From an uncultured Flavobacterium sp. (lineage in GTDB: Bacteria; Bacteroidota; Bacteroidia; Flavobacteriales; Flavobacteriaceae): a DNA stretch of 41,315 nucleotides. A program made the translations under genes and the position numbers. Of the stretch, positions 20,433 through 30,680 are shown piece by piece. Position 1 is the stretch's first letter, and every line of letters begins with the position of its first letter. The stretch lies in contig CANROJ010000016.1 of assembly GCA_947632215.1 (NCBI GenBank), positions 1 through 41,315 on the forward strand. Direction: 5' to 3'. The notes under the pieces were generated by a model that made no database searches, was not told the DNA's origin, and was given only the letters and a program-made list of their open reading frames with translations.

Positions 20433-20852
20433 TTATGCTTCGAAATCTCTAGCAATTACAAACTTAGTTTTTACTGGAAGTTTTTGAGCTGCTAAGCGTA
20501 ACGCTTCTTTTGCAACTGAGATTGGCACTCCGCCAACTTCAAACATAATTCTTCCAGGTTTTACCACAGCAACCCAGTATTCTACTGCACCTTTACCTTT
20601 ACCCATACGTACTTCAAGAGGTTTCTTTGTGATAGGTTTGTCTGGGAAAATATTGATCCATAATTGTCCTTCACGTTTCATAAAACGAGTCGCTGCGATA
20701 CGAGCTGCCTCAATTTGACGAGAAGTAATAAATGATGTATCCAATGATTTAATTCCAAACATTCCATTTGAAAGTTCGTGCCCTCTTTGAGCAATCCCTT
20801 TCATCTTACCTTTCTGTACCTTACGGTATTTTGTTCTTTTAGGCTGTAACAT
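20433..20852 (-). CDS. rplP: 50S ribosomal protein L16
   Basis: A 139-residue protein that organises the A-site tRNA elbow region. [36 protein letters not shown] and the [16 protein letters not shown] block are diagnostic. It lies 18 bases after rpsC. Confidence 0.98.
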   Translation of the reverse strand: MLQPKRTKYRKVQKGKMKGIAQRGHELSNGMFGIKSLDTSFITSRQIEAARIAATRFMKREGQLWINIFPDKPITKKPLEVRMGKGKGAVEYWVAVVKPGRIMFEVGGVPISVAKEALRLAAQKLPVKTKFVIARDFEA

Positions 20853-20870
20853 TTTTCTTCTGTTTAAAAA

Positions 20871-21590
20871 TTACTTTCTTTTGCGTTGGTTTGGTCTACC
20901 TTTAGATGATCCTGCTGATTTAGATTGTTTTTTATCCATACCAGCTAACGGAGAAAGATCTCTCTTACCGTAAACTTCACCTTTCATGATCCACACTTTA
21001 ATTCCCATTCTACCGTAAGTAGTGTGAGCCTCAGCAAGTGCATAATCAATGTCAGCTCTGAAAGTTGATAAAGGAATACGTCCTTCTTTGAAATTTTCGG
21101 AACGTGCCATTTCAGCTCCATTTAAACGACCAGAGATTTGAACTTTAATACCCTCAGCATTCATTCTCATAGCAGCTGCGATAGCCATACGGATTGCTCT
21201 ACGGTAAGAAATTCTGTTCTCGATTTGACGAGCGATACTTGCAGCCACAAGATACCCATCTAATTCAGGACGTTTAATTTCGAAGATATTGATTTGTACT
21301 TCTTTATCAGTAATCTTTTTCAATTCCTCTTTCAACTTGTCTACCTCTTGTCCACCTTTACCGATAATGATACCAGGTCTAGCAGTAGTGATAGTAACGG
21401 TTACAAGTTTTAAAGTTCTCTCAATGATTACCTTAGATACACTAGCTTTCGATAAACGAGCATGAATATACTTTCTGATTTTGTGATCTTCAGCGATTTT
21501 ATCACCGTAGTCATTTCCACCATACCAGTTTGAGTCCCATCCTCTAATAATGCCAAGGCGATTCCCGATTGGATTAGTCTTTTGTCCCAT
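20871..21590 (-). CDS. rpsC: 30S ribosomal protein S3
   Basis: A 239-residue mRNA-entry protein. The KH domain carries [20 protein letters not shown], and the C-terminal domain has [20 protein letters not shown] and [20 protein letters not shown] basic tail ends the protein. It lies 8 bases after rplV. Confidence 0.98.
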   Translation of the reverse strand: MGQKTNPIGNRLGIIRGWDSNWYGGNDYGDKIAEDHKIRKYIHARLSKASVSKVIIERTLKLVTVTITTARPGIIIGKGGQEVDKLKEELKKITDKEVQINIFEIKRPELDGYLVAASIARQIENRISYRRAIRMAIAAAMRMNAEGIKVQISGRLNGAEMARSENFKEGRIPLSTFRADIDYALAEAHTTYGRMGIKVWIMKGEVYGKRDLSPLAGMDKKQSKSAGSSKGRPNQRKRK

Positions 21591-21598
21591 ACTGCTTA

Positions 21599-22009
21599 TT
21601 AATTGCTTTGAGTGTTATTATTAGATCCTAATACGATTGTTACGTGATTAGAACGTTTTCTGATTCTGTGTGCTCTACCTCGTGGTGCAGGACGTAATCT
21701 TTTTAACATCATTCCACCATCAACGCGAACTTCCTGTACAATAAGACCAGCTTCTTCAATATTAGCTTCACTGTTCTTAGCTTGCCAGTTTGCGATTGCA
21801 GATAAAAGTAATTTCTCTAATTTACGAGAAGCTTCTTTTGAACTGAATCTTAATATATTTAGAGCTTTTTCTACTTTCTGACCTCTTACTAAATCCGCTA
21901 CCAAGCGCATTTTTCTAGGAGAAGTAGGGCAATTGTTTAGCTTAGCAAAAGCAACTTGCTTGTTTGCTTCCTTAATTTGCTCAGCTCTTTCTCTTTTACG
22001 AACTCCCAT
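21599..22009 (-). CDS. rplV: 50S ribosomal protein L22
   Basis: A 136-residue protein with a loop that reaches into the exit tunnel. [18 protein letters not shown] and the loop [20 protein letters not shown] are diagnostic. The asparagine-rich tail NNNTQSN is an ordinary variable end. Confidence 0.98.
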   Translation of the reverse strand: MGVRKRERAEQIKEANKQVAFAKLNNCPTSPRKMRLVADLVRGQKVEKALNILRFSSKEASRKLEKLLLSAIANWQAKNSEANIEEAGLIVQEVRVDGGMMLKRLRPAPRGRAHRIRKRSNHVTIVLGSNNNTQSN

Positions 22010-22018
22010 AGCTTCTTA

Positions 22019-22297
22019 TTATTTTTTACCTTTATTCTTTGCACCAGCGTGACCTCTAAAAGATCTAGTTGGTGAAAATTCCCCTAATTTATGTCCTACC
22101 ATGTTCTCTGTTACATAAACAGGAACAAATTGGCGACCATTATGCACTGCGATAGTCTGTCCAACGAAATCTGGAGTAATCATAGAAGCTCTTGACCAAG
22201 TCTTGATAACTGCTTTATTACCACCTTCAACGTTTAATTGAACTTTCTTCTCTAATTTATAGTGAACATAAGGTCCTTTTTTTAACGAACGTGCCAT
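22019..22297 (-). CDS. rpsS: 30S ribosomal protein S19
   Basis: A 92-residue head protein that forms a complex with S13. [19 protein letters not shown] and the [18 protein letters not shown] block identify it. It lies 11 bases after rplB. Confidence 0.98.
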   Translation of the reverse strand: MARSLKKGPYVHYKLEKKVQLNVEGGNKAVIKTWSRASMITPDFVGQTIAVHNGRQFVPVYVTENMVGHKLGEFSPTRSFRGHAGAKNKGKK

Positions 22298-22308
22298 GTC
22301 TTAATCTT

Positions 22309-23133
22309 TTATTTCTTTCTACGTTCAACGATATACTTGTTACTCGACTTAACTTTAGAACGAGTTCTGTACCCTTTAGCAGGTAACCCTTTTCTAGAAC
22401 GTGGGTGTCCTCCTGACGAACGACCTTCTCCACCTCCCATTGGGTGATCTACTGGGTTCATAGCTACAGGTCTAGTTCTTGGTCTTCTTCCTAACCATCT
22501 TGATCTACCAGCTTTACCTGAAACGATTAATTGGTGATCGTGATTAGAAACAGCTCCAATAGTAGCTACACATTCTAATAAAATCAAACGGATTTCTCCA
22601 GAAGGCATTTTAATAGTAGCGTATTTACCATCTCTTGCAACTAACTGAGCGAAAGTACCTGCTGAACGAGCAATAACAGCTCCTTGTCCAGGACGTAGTT
22701 CGATACAAGAAATAACAGTTCCTAGAGGAATATTTCTTAAAGGCATAGCATTACCAACTTCTGGTGATGCTTCAGGTCCAGAAACTACAGTTTGTCCTAC
22801 TTTCATACCGCTTTGAGCGATAACATATGCTTTTGCACCATCCGCGTAAGCAATTAAAGAAATAAATGCTGAACGGTTTGGATCGTACTCAATTGATTTC
22901 ACTGTAGCTGGAACTCCAACTTTAGTTCTTTTGAAATCAATAACACGATATCTTTGCTTATGACCACCACCCATGTAGCGCATGGTCATTTTTCCTTGAC
23001 TATTTCTACCTCCAGATTTTTTTTTCGGTGCTAGTAAACTACGCTCCGGCTTATCAGTTGTAATAGCGTCAAAACTATTCACAACTCTAAAACGCTGACC
23101 TGGGGTAATAGGTTTTAATTTTCTAACTGACAT
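22309..23133 (-). CDS. rplB: 50S ribosomal protein L2
   Basis: A 274-residue core protein needed for subunit joining and peptidyl transfer. The SH3-like and KOW domains and the C-terminal [20 protein letters not shown] block, with the conserved histidine, are present. It lies 6 bases after rplW. Confidence 0.98.
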   Translation of the reverse strand: MSVRKLKPITPGQRFRVVNSFDAITTDKPERSLLAPKKKSGGRNSQGKMTMRYMGGGHKQRYRVIDFKRTKVGVPATVKSIEYDPNRSAFISLIAYADGAKAYVIAQSGMKVGQTVVSGPEASPEVGNAMPLRNIPLGTVISCIELRPGQGAVIARSAGTFAQLVARDGKYATIKMPSGEIRLILLECVATIGAVSNHDHQLIVSGKAGRSRWLGRRPRTRPVAMNPVDHPMGGGEGRSSGGHPRSRKGLPAKGYRTRSKVKSSNKYIVERRKK

Positions 23134-23139
23134 TGTTTA

Positions 23140-23430
23140 TTAGATATTTGAATAAAAGTCTATACTCTCTCCTTCTTGCAATTCAACTATTGCTTTTTTA
23201 TAAGCATTAGTTTTAGCGTTGATCATACCACTTTTTGTGTATTTAACAGAACGCTTTGCACCATAGTTCATAGTATTTACACCAACAACAGTAACTCCAT
23301 AAGCTGCCTCAACAGCTTTTTTTATTTCGATTTTGTTAGCTTTTCTATCAACTACGAAACCAAAGCGACCGAAAATTTCGCCGTCTTTAGTTATTTTTTC
23401 TGTAATTATAGGTTTAATTAAAACACTCAT
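23140..23430 (-). CDS. rplW: 50S ribosomal protein L23
   Basis: A 96-residue exit-site protein that docks trigger factor and SRP. The start LIKPIITEKITKDGE and the NKIEIKKAVEAAYGVTVVGV block identify it. It lies 7 bases after rplD. Confidence 0.97.
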   Translation of the reverse strand: MSVLIKPIITEKITKDGEIFGRFGFVVDRKANKIEIKKAVEAAYGVTVVGVNTMNYGAKRSVKYTKSGMINAKTNAYKKAIVELQEGESIDFYSNI

Positions 23431-23437
23431 GCTCCTA

Positions 23438-24067
23438 TTATTTACTTAAATTTTCTACAATCCCTGCTACAGACCCCTCAGTTAACACAACTTTACCAGC
23501 ATTTAAAATACCGTAAGTACTTAATTCTGAGTTAGTTAATACAGTAGCCTTCTCTAAATTGCGTGATGACAAATATACATTTTTATTTGATTCACCCAAC
23601 ACAAATAGAGATTTTTTATTTTCCAACCCTAAAGCATTCATCACGTTGATAAAGTTTTTAGTGTTTGGAGTTTCAAAATTAAAGTTTTCAACAACGATTA
23701 AATTCGAATCTTTTACCATAATTGATAAAGCAGATTTTCTTGCTAAACGCTTTAAACTTTTATTTAATTTCAAAGAGAAACTTCTTGGTCTTGGTCCGAA
23801 AACTCTACCTCCACCTCTGAAAAGTGGATTTTTAATACTTCCTGCTCTGGCAGTACCTGTTCCCTTTTGTTTCTTAATTTTACGAGTACTTCCAGCAATT
23901 TCAGCTCTTTCTTTAGCTTTGCTAGTTCCTTGTCTTTGATTTGCTAAATATTGTTTAACATCAAGGTATACTGCGTGTTTGTTTGGTTCTATACCGAATA
24001 CTGAATCTAAAAGTTCAACTTTTCTACCAGTATCTTTTCCTGTAATATCTAAAACTTTTACTTCCAT
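23438..24067 (-). CDS. rplD: 50S ribosomal protein L4
   Basis: A 209-residue protein with a tunnel-lining loop ([20 protein letters not shown]). In E. coli L4 represses the S10 operon. The ATG shares one base with the rplC stop (TAATG), so translation of the two is probably coupled. The hairpin before rplC is therefore a candidate L4 target, by analogy only. Confidence 0.98.
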   Translation of the reverse strand: MEVKVLDITGKDTGRKVELLDSVFGIEPNKHAVYLDVKQYLANQRQGTSKAKERAEIAGSTRKIKKQKGTGTARAGSIKNPLFRGGGRVFGPRPRSFSLKLNKSLKRLARKSALSIMVKDSNLIVVENFNFETPNTKNFINVMNALGLENKKSLFVLGESNKNVYLSSRNLEKATVLTNSELSTYGILNAGKVVLTEGSVAGIVENLSK

Positions 24068-24684
24068 TACTTCTGAATGATTACATAAGAGTTTTTGTGT
24101 CCAGGAACTGCTCCTTTAACCACAAGTAGATTCTTTTCAGCTACTACTTTTAAAACTCTAAGGTTCTGTACTGTTACATTAACTCCTCCAGTTCTTCCTG
24201 CCATTCGCATTCCTTTAAATACTCTTGAAGGATAAGATGACGCTCCAATAGATCCTGGTGCTCTTAGACGGTTTTTTTGTCCGTGAGTAGTTTGTCCTAC
24301 ACCACCAAATCCGTGACGCTTAACAACACCTTGGAAACCTTTACCTTTAGAAACACCTTGTACATCTACGTACTCACCTTCTGCGAATAAATCAGCTGAG
24401 ATAACATCTCCTAATTTATACTCACCTTCAAACTCCTTAATTTCAACGACTTTTCTTTTTGCAGACGTACCAGCTTTTTTAAAGTGACCTAACTCAGCTT
24501 TAGTAGCATGTTTATCTGTCTTGTCATCGAAACCAAGTTGTAACGCTTCATACCCGTCAACCTCTTTGGTTCTGACTTGGGTAACGACATTTGGACCACA
24601 CTCGATTACTGTACATGGAATATTTTTTCCATTTTCATCGAAAATACTAGTCATGCCGATTTTTTTACCAATTAACCCAGACAT
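24067..24684 (-). CDS. rplC: 50S ribosomal protein L3
   Basis: A 205-residue early-assembly protein near the peptidyl-transferase centre. [20 protein letters not shown] and the [16 protein letters not shown] block are diagnostic. It is preceded by a 97-base gap, the largest in the array, holding a 13-bp hairpin. Confidence 0.98.
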   Translation of the reverse strand: MSGLIGKKIGMTSIFDENGKNIPCTVIECGPNVVTQVRTKEVDGYEALQLGFDDKTDKHATKAELGHFKKAGTSAKRKVVEIKEFEGEYKLGDVISADLFAEGEYVDVQGVSKGKGFQGVVKRHGFGGVGQTTHGQKNRLRAPGSIGASSYPSRVFKGMRMAGRTGGVNVTVQNLRVLKVVAEKNLLVVKGAVPGHKNSYVIIQK

Positions 24685-24728
24685 AAATATTTATTTAATT
24701 ATGAAATTTATTTTCTTTTTGTTTTATA

Positions 24729-24758
24729 AACTAAGTGTAATAAGAATTACACTTAGTT
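24729..24758 (-). promoter_or_regulatory. Hairpin in the rpsJ-rplC gap
   Basis: A perfect 13-bp stem (aactaagtgtaat, 24729-24741, and its complement at 24746-24758) with a 4-base loop. On the minus strand it is followed by A-rich, not U-rich, sequence, so it does not look like a terminator. It starts 23 bases past the rpsJ stop and lies 44 bases before rplC. It could be an RNA-processing or protein-binding site. Confidence 0.55.
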
Positions 24759-24781
24759 ATATATCTTTATTTTGCAGATTA

Positions 24782-25087
24782 TCACACTTTAATCTCAACT
24801 TCTACTCCACTAGGTAACTCTAATTTCATTAGAGCATCAATAGTTTTAGAAGATGAAGAATAGATATCTAATAATCTTTTGTATGAACTAACTTCAAATT
24901 GCTCTCTCGCTTTTTTATTAACGTGAGGAGAACGTAGAACAGTAAATATCTTTTTGTGTGTAGGTAAAGGAATTGGCCCTGTTACAACAGCACCTGTACT
25001 CTTTACAGTTTTTACGATTTTCTCAGCTGATTTATCAACCAACATATGATCGTAAGATTTTAATTTTATTCTGATTTTTTGACTCAT
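24782..25087 (-). CDS. rpsJ: 30S ribosomal protein S10 (NusE)
   Basis: A 101-residue protein that is both a ribosomal component and the NusB partner in antitermination. [16 protein letters not shown] and [20 protein letters not shown] are diagnostic. The gene ends in TGA, the only TGA stop I found among 49 intact genes here, and it is followed directly by TAA. Confidence 0.98.
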   Translation of the reverse strand: MSQKIRIKLKSYDHMLVDKSAEKIVKTVKSTGAVVTGPIPLPTHKKIFTVLRSPHVNKKAREQFEVSSYKRLLDIYSSSSKTIDALMKLELPSGVEVEIKV

Positions 25088-25099
25088 TTTTCTCTTAGA

Positions 25100-27235
25100 T
25101 TAAGCGTTACCTTTTGCTTTTTCGATTACAGCTTCTGCAATATTAGAAGGTGTTTCAGCATAATGAGAGAACTCCATTGTTGAAGTAGCTCTACCTGATG
25201 ACAATGTTCTTAATGTAGTTACATATCCAAACATTTCTGATAATGGCACAGAAGCTTTAACAACTTTAGCTCCATTTCTATCATCCATACTGTTAATTTG
25301 ACCACGACGACGATTTAAATCCCCTACGATATCTCCCATGTTCTCCTCTGGAGTTAACACTTCTAATTTCATAATAGGCTCTAAAATAACAGCTCCTGCA
25401 GCCTTAGCTGAGTCTCTGTATCCCATTTTCGCAGCTAATTCGAAAGATAAAGCATCAGAGTCAACCGCGTGGAAAGATCCATCCGATAAAGTCACTTTCA
25501 TTGAATCCATTTCGAATCCAGCTAAAGGTCCTTGTTTCATAGCTTCTCTAAATCCTTTCTCTACAGAAGGAATATACTCCTTAGGAACGTTACCACCTTT
25601 AACCTCGTTAACGAACTGCAATCCAACAAATGGTTTACCGTCTACATCTTCAGCAGGTCCAATCGTAAATACGATATCAGCAAATTTACCACGACCTCCT
25701 GATTGCTTCTTGTAAACTTCTCTGTGTTGTGCACCACGAGTAAGAGCTTCTTTGTACTCTACTTGAGGCTCACCTTGATTAACCTCTACTTTGAACTCAC
25801 GTCTCATACGGTCAATAAGTACATCTAAATGCAACTCACCCATACCAGAAATTACAGTTTGTCCAGAAGCCTTATCAGTTTTAACTGTAAAAGTTGGATC
25901 CTCTTCAGCTAATTTAGCTAAAGCTGTACCCATTTTATCCATATCCGCCTTAGTTTTAGGCTCAATAGCTATCCCGATTACTGGATCTGGGAAATCCATA
26001 CTTTCTAAAACAATTGGATTTTTCTCATCACAAAGAGTATCTCCTGTTTTGATATCTTTAAATCCAACAGCAGCTCCAATATCCCCTGCTTCAATATATT
26101 CAACTGCATTTTGCTTATTAGCATGCATTTGATAAATACGAGAGATACGCTCTTTATTACCTGAACGTGTATTCAATACATAAGAACCTGCGTCTAAGTG
26201 TCCTGAATAAGTTCTAAAGAAAGCCAAACGTCCTACGAAAGGATCTGTAGCAATCTTAAATGCTAAAGCAGCAAAAGGTTCTGTAACAGATGGCTTACGA
26301 CTAATTGGCTCTTCCGTATCTGGATTAGTACCTTCGATAGCTTCCTTATCCATAGGAGAAGGTAAGTAACGACATACAGCATCTAACATAAACTGCACTC
26401 CTTTGTTTTTAAAGGAAGAACCACAAGTCATTGGAATAATACTCATATCCAATGTAGCAGCTCTTAAAGCAGCATGAATTTCATCTTCTGAAATAGAAGA
26501 CTCATCCATCATATATTTCTCTAATAAGTTCTCATCATAACCAGCAACTTCTTCGATTAACTGACCTCTGAATTTCTTAACATCCTCAACCATATCAGCT
26601 GGAATCTCAACAACGTCAAAAGTAGTACCATGATTTTCATCATGCCAAACGATAGCGCGGTTTTTAACTAAATCAACGATACCTTTAAAATCTGCTTCGT
26701 CTCCAATTGGTAAAACAATCGGCACTGCATTAGATTTCAACATATCTTTAACTTGCTGAACAACTCCTAAAAAGTTAGAACCTTGACGGTCCATTTTGTT
26801 AACAAACCCCATACGAGGAACTCTATAGTTATCAGCTAATCTCCAGTTAGTTTCAGATTGAGGCTCTACACCATCAACTGCACTAAATAAGAAAACTAAT
26901 CCATCTAATACACGTAAAGAACGGTTAACTTCTACTGTAAAGTCAACGTGTCCCGGAGTATCAATAATATTGAAGTGGTATTCCATTGACTCAGGTGTCT
27001 TCTCACCTTGTTTCGTTGGAAAACTCCACGTACAAGTAGTCGCAGCTGAAGTAATAGTAATACCTCTTTCAGCCTCTTGCTCCATCCAGTCCATTGTAGA
27101 AGAACCTTCGTGAGTCTCTCCCATCTTATGGTTTTTCCCTGTATAAAACAAAATACGCTCTGTAGTCGTAGTTTTACCAGCATCGATGTGAGCAGCGATA
27201 CCAATATTTCTTGTATATTTTAAATCTCTTGCCAT
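25100..27235 (-). CDS. fusA: Elongation factor G
   Basis: A 711-residue translocation GTPase. G-domain motifs are [13 protein letters not shown] (P-loop, near 15-27), DTPGHVDFT and NKMDR. Domain IV has the [14 protein letters not shown] and GGNVPKEY region. It sits between rpsG and rpsJ. tuf, which follows fusA in many bacteria, is missing here. Confidence 0.98.
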   Translation of the reverse strand: MARDLKYTRNIGIAAHIDAGKTTTTERILFYTGKNHKMGETHEGSSTMDWMEQEAERGITITSAATTCTWSFPTKQGEKTPESMEYHFNIIDTPGHVDFTVEVNRSLRVLDGLVFLFSAVDGVEPQSETNWRLADNYRVPRMGFVNKMDRQGSNFLGVVQQVKDMLKSNAVPIVLPIGDEADFKGIVDLVKNRAIVWHDENHGTTFDVVEIPADMVEDVKKFRGQLIEEVAGYDENLLEKYMMDESSISEDEIHAALRAATLDMSIIPMTCGSSFKNKGVQFMLDAVCRYLPSPMDKEAIEGTNPDTEEPISRKPSVTEPFAALAFKIATDPFVGRLAFFRTYSGHLDAGSYVLNTRSGNKERISRIYQMHANKQNAVEYIEAGDIGAAVGFKDIKTGDTLCDEKNPIVLESMDFPDPVIGIAIEPKTKADMDKMGTALAKLAEEDPTFTVKTDKASGQTVISGMGELHLDVLIDRMRREFKVEVNQGEPQVEYKEALTRGAQHREVYKKQSGGRGKFADIVFTIGPAEDVDGKPFVGLQFVNEVKGGNVPKEYIPSVEKGFREAMKQGPLAGFEMDSMKVTLSDGSFHAVDSDALSFELAAKMGYRDSAKAAGAVILEPIMKLEVLTPEENMGDIVGDLNRRRGQINSMDDRNGAKVVKASVPLSEMFGYVTTLRTLSSGRATSTMEFSHYAETPSNIAEAVIEKAKGNA

Positions 27236-27256
27236 TGTATATAGTTTCTGTATGGA

Positions 27257-27733
27257 TTAAAATCTAAAGTGAGAGAATGCTTTATTTGCTTCAGCCATTT
27301 TATGAGTATCCATTCTCTTCTTAACAGCAGCACCTTCTTCTTTAGCAGCAGCCAAGATTTCAGAAGCTAGTTTAGCAGCCATAGATTTCTCATTTCTTCT
27401 TCTAGCATATAAAATCATCCATTTCATTGCCATAGAAATTTTTCTATCTGGACGAATTTGCATTGGAATTTGGAAAGTAGCTCCACCAACACGACGAGAA
27501 CGTACCTCTACGTGTGGCATAACATTTGTTAATGCATCTTTCCACATATCTAATGAAGTTTTCTCTTCATCTTGTTTCTTCTCTTCTACGATCGCTAAAG
27601 CATCATAGAAAACTTTAAACGCTGTAGACTTTTTCCCATCCCACATTAAGTTATTCACGAAACGTGTTACTAACTGGTCATTAAATTTTGGATCCGGTAA
27701 AAGAGGTCTCTTTTTAGCCTGTCTTTTTCTCAT
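27257..27733 (-). CDS. rpsG: 30S ribosomal protein S7
   Basis: A 158-residue primary assembly protein of the head. [17 protein letters not shown] at the start and [20 protein letters not shown] are diagnostic. It lies 25 bases after rpsL. Confidence 0.98.
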   Translation of the reverse strand: MRKRQAKKRPLLPDPKFNDQLVTRFVNNLMWDGKKSTAFKVFYDALAIVEEKKQDEEKTSLDMWKDALTNVMPHVEVRSRRVGGATFQIPMQIRPDRKISMAMKWMILYARRRNEKSMAAKLASEILAAAKEEGAAVKKRMDTHKMAEANKAFSHFRF

Positions 27734-27758
27734 GTCTTGTACTTAAACGTTTTAACGA

Positions 27759-28139
27759 TTATTTTTTATCTTTAGGACGCTTTGCTCCGTATTTAGATCT
27801 TCTTTGTGTTCTACCGTTTACTCCAGCAGTATCCAAAGCTCCACGTACAATGTGGTATCTAACACCTGGCAAATCTTTCACCCTTCCACCTCTAACTAAT
27901 ACTATCGAGTGCTCTTGTAAATTGTGTCCTTCTCCTGGGATGTAAGCGTTTACTTCATTACCATTTGTCAAACGTACCCTTGCAACTTTACGCATTGCAG
28001 AGTTAGGTTTTTTTGGCGTAGTAGTATAAACACGTGTACAAACACCTCTTCTTTGAGGACAAGAATCCAAAGCAACCGATTTACTCTTCTTAGTTAATTG
28101 GGTTCTCCCTGTTCTTACTAATTGTTGAATTGTTGGCAT
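27759..28139 (-). CDS. rpsL: 30S ribosomal protein S12
   Basis: A 126-residue decoding-centre protein and the first gene of the array. [19 protein letters not shown] opens it. The two loops [13 protein letters not shown] and [13 protein letters not shown] carry the wild-type lysines at the positions where streptomycin-resistance changes usually arise. A consensus promoter lies 54 bases upstream. Confidence 0.98.
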   Translation of the reverse strand: MPTIQQLVRTGRTQLTKKSKSVALDSCPQRRGVCTRVYTTTPKKPNSAMRKVARVRLTNGNEVNAYIPGEGHNLQEHSIVLVRGGRVKDLPGVRYHIVRGALDTAGVNGRTQRRSKYGAKRPKDKK

Positions 28140-28192
28140 AATGTTTATTAATAATTTCTACAATATATTATCCCGCACTATATACGGGGTTG

Positions 28193-28222
28193 CAAATGTA
28201 TAAACTTTATTTTATTTTTCAA
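28193..28222 (-). promoter_or_regulatory. Promoter of the rpsL-rplQ array
   Basis: TTG (28222-28220), 19 bases, then TACATTTG (28200-28193) on the minus strand: both Bacteroidota elements at the preferred spacing. The predicted leader is about 49 bases to the rpsL start. I see no second exact TTG-N19-TAnnTTTG match in the gaps of the array. Confidence 0.85.
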
Positions 28223-28733
28223 AAGGCAAAACACTAATTTTCAACCAGATTGTGGTTTTTTTTTAAATTTATAATATAATCAGTACTTGGACAGCCTTCA
28301 AAACGCAGAAAAACCTAGAATAAATTGACCTTAAACCAAATACATAAAATATATCATCACTAAAACAAGTCAATTATATGCCCTCCAAATCATAATTCAG
28401 CCATATATTACCACAACAAACAGAACCTATTGATTCTATAACTCATACAAGAACTCGTACTAACAATGCACTTAAAGCTCTATTTGATATTTGTAAGCAT
28501 TAACACACACATTTTAACTAAATAAATACAGCAAATTCTTATCACCTGTTTATTTATAAATAACCTTATAGAAATAACTTAGATAAAGCTAAGGTGACAA
28601 ATTACAGAGACAATTATAAATGAACCACCTTAACCATAAGCCAACTAAATTAGAAAAAGCTAAATTTGACTAGAAACCTAATATTAAAACCATAAGTTTT
28701 GTAACTACATTAATTACTGTAACAAAATATATT

Positions 28734-28741
28734 TACCTTTG
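28734..28741 (+). promoter_or_regulatory. -7 box directly before rlmB
   Basis: TACCTTTG fits TAnnTTTG and ends 4 bases before the rlmB ATG. If used as in other Bacteroidota genes, transcription would begin at or next to the ATG, giving a leaderless message. No TTG at the 19-base spacing. Confidence 0.45.
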
Positions 28742-28745
28742 TATC

Positions 28746-29480
28746 ATGGAACAAGACAATCAAATTTTTGGTATTCGAGCAATTCTCGAAGCCATTGAAG
28801 CAGGAAAAGATATAGACAAGGTATTCATTCAAAAGGATGCCAATGGTGAATTAATGAGTAGTTTACTTAAATCACTTAAAAAAAATAACATAAACTTCTC
28901 CTATGTACCTATTGAGAAATTAAATCGCTTAACATCTAAAAACCACCAGGGAGCAGTTGCTACAATTTCTCCAATTTCATTTGTTACTCTAGAAACACTT
29001 ATAGAATCAGTCTTAGAAAAAAAAGACAAACCATTATTTTTAATATTAGATCAGGTATCTGATGCTAGAAACTTTGGAGCCATCATAAGAACTGCCGCAT
29101 GTTGTGGTGTTGACGGAATCATAATATCTAAAAATGGAGCAGCACCAGTTAATGGTGATACTGTAAAGACTTCTGCTGGTGCAGTTTTTAATATACCAAT
29201 CTGTAAAGTAGACCATATAAAAGATGCCGTATTCTACTTACAAAGTTCCGGAGTAATTACAATAGGAGCTACAGAAAAAGCTGAAAACTTAGTATATGAC
29301 ACTGATTTAAATATTCCCCTAGCAATTATAATGGGAAGTGAAGACAGAGGAATCAATCCATCTGTATTAAAAATAATCGACCAGCAAGCTAAATTACCAA
29401 TGCATAGTGTAATTGATTCTTTAAATGTATCGGTAGCCTGCGGAGCGTTCTTATATGAAGTAATTAGACAAAGAAGATAA
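28746..29480 (+). CDS. rlmB: 23S rRNA (guanosine-2'-O-)-methyltransferase RlmB
   Basis: A 244-residue SpoU/TrmH-family enzyme, expected to use S-adenosylmethionine to methylate the ribose of a guanosine in 23S rRNA (G2251 in E. coli). It has an N-terminal substrate-binding domain (about 1-75), motif 1 near 100-115 (LDQVSDARNFGAIIRTA), motif 2 IIMGSEDRGI near 197 and motif 3 around SLNVSVACGAFLYE near 226-239. These form the trefoil-knot cofactor site. It is the first gene of a plus-strand unit, with the kinase-like gene starting 3 bases after its stop. Confidence 0.92.
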   Translation: MEQDNQIFGIRAILEAIEAGKDIDKVFIQKDANGELMSSLLKSLKKNNINFSYVPIEKLNRLTSKNHQGAVATISPISFVTLETLIESVLEKKDKPLFLILDQVSDARNFGAIIRTAACCGVDGIIISKNGAAPVNGDTVKTSAGAVFNIPICKVDHIKDAVFYLQSSGVITIGATEKAENLVYDTDLNIPLAIIMGSEDRGINPSVLKIIDQQAKLPMHSVIDSLNVSVACGAFLYEVIRQRR

Positions 29481-29483
29481 CTT

Positions 29484-30530
29484 TTGAGAGATCTAAAAGC
29501 CATACAGAAAAAACCTCATTTCCAAATAAGCCCTGCATTAAGGGCTTATTTGAATAAATACAAACGAATCACTACAACAAGTGTCTCGTATGAGGACTTA
29601 ATGCGTTTTTCTGGTTATATCAACCTAGAAGACCATAAAGGAAACGACACCTTATGGCTAAGAGTATACTATCCAGAGTTCGAATACCAAGACATCAAAG
29701 ATTCCTTAATACGAGCATACACCTATTTACATTCCGATGGAGGCGCAGGCTCCATTGCTTATTTAACTATTGATAGTATTGATTACTGCACATTCGGAAA
29801 CTCCAAACCATTTCGTATAAAAGTTCGAAATATACTAAATGATAATTTCACCAACTTATACATTAAAAAGGCTGATGCATCACGTATATACGGTCTAGAA
29901 GTTGAAGAAATGCTTTCCCCCTATTCCATGAACTACTTAGTGTACCAGGACACTTTAATAGAAGAACACATACTTGGAATCCCTGGGGATGTTTTCATAG
30001 AAGATTATCTCCCACAATGCACACACTTAGAAAAAGCTCAAATCGCCAAAGAATTTGTTAAGTTCAACGAAAAATGCTTCATTGGTCTACTTGGAGATAT
30101 GCGATCTTATAATTACGTAATTATTCCCACTCATGACTTTGATCAAGTACACTACAAGATTAGAGCTATTGACTTTGATCAAGAAGCTTATGAAGGAAAT
30201 TATAAATTCTATCTACCGCAATTCTATAAGGAAAACTTTATAATGGTAGATATGGTATTGAAAAAATTAAAACAAAACTCAATTGACCAATACAGAGAAG
30301 AAATAAGATCCGTCTTGGTTAGAAGAACTATTAGTAATAAAACAAGAGTTCAGAATTTATTAAAGGTATTAAAATCCGATAGAATTTCCACTCCGGAAAG
30401 AGTAGACGAGCTAAAGATGGGTCTTTTTAAAATAACAAAGGATATCAAATTCAAATCTTGTCAATGCATGGGTGATATACTTCAAACCGTACTTGACTTT
30501 GTAATTAGAAACTTCAAAAATCCATACTAA
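29484..30530 (+). CDS. Conserved protein with a kinase-like fold signature
   Basis: A 348-residue protein that I do not recognise by name. The order of motifs recalls protein-kinase-like folds: YIKKADAS near 127-134 (a possible strand-3 lysine), EVEEM near 139-143 (possible helix-C glutamate), LGDMRSYNYVI at 203-213 (catalytic-loop-like, Asp205 and Asn210) and AIDFDQ at 228-233 (metal-binding-like). There is no signal peptide or membrane segment. The start is a TTG three bases after rlmB; the next in-frame ATG (codon 40, 29601) would remove 39 residues. Tight linkage suggests co-expression with rlmB. The substrate is unknown, and the fold call rests on motifs only. Confidence 0.6.
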   Translation: MRDLKAIQKKPHFQISPALRAYLNKYKRITTTSVSYEDLMRFSGYINLEDHKGNDTLWLRVYYPEFEYQDIKDSLIRAYTYLHSDGGAGSIAYLTIDSIDYCTFGNSKPFRIKVRNILNDNFTNLYIKKADASRIYGLEVEEMLSPYSMNYLVYQDTLIEEHILGIPGDVFIEDYLPQCTHLEKAQIAKEFVKFNEKCFIGLLGDMRSYNYVIIPTHDFDQVHYKIRAIDFDQEAYEGNYKFYLPQFYKENFIMVDMVLKKLKQNSIDQYREEIRSVLVRRTISNKTRVQNLLKVLKSDRISTPERVDELKMGLFKITKDIKFKSCQCMGDILQTVLDFVIRNFKNPY

Positions 30531-30632
30531 ATACCAATATCACATTTTTTCGTTCTTTAGTTTGTTACCTCACTTGCAGTAAATAGCCTAAAGGATAAAT
30601 TTCTACCTACAAAAGCCTTTGATATAATATAA

Positions 30633-30662
30633 TTGGATGTTCAAAAAAGCGTTGTATTTTTG
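30633..30662 (+). promoter_or_regulatory. Promoter of rarA
   Basis: TTG (30633-30635), 19 bases, then TATTTTTG (30655-30662). Both elements match, and the predicted leader is about 14 bases. Confidence 0.85.
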
Positions 30663-30680
30663 TAATAGAAAATAACTATT

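Larger units (their letters stand above)
28140..28745. other. Divergent intergenic region between rpsL and rlmB
   Basis: About 600 AT-rich bases. The left end holds the ribosomal-array promoter (28193-28222) and the right end an rlmB -7 box. Between them I see no open frame with protein-like composition, no tRNA-like T-arm and no long inverted repeat, only a weak cttag/ctaag pairing near 28578-28593. The length is unusual for such a compact stretch. Confidence 0.6.

Noticed and set aside
28140..28745. A hidden gene or riboswitch in the rpsL-rlmB spacer
   Set aside because: No coding frame and no known aptamer motif could be recognised; only the two promoters are supported.
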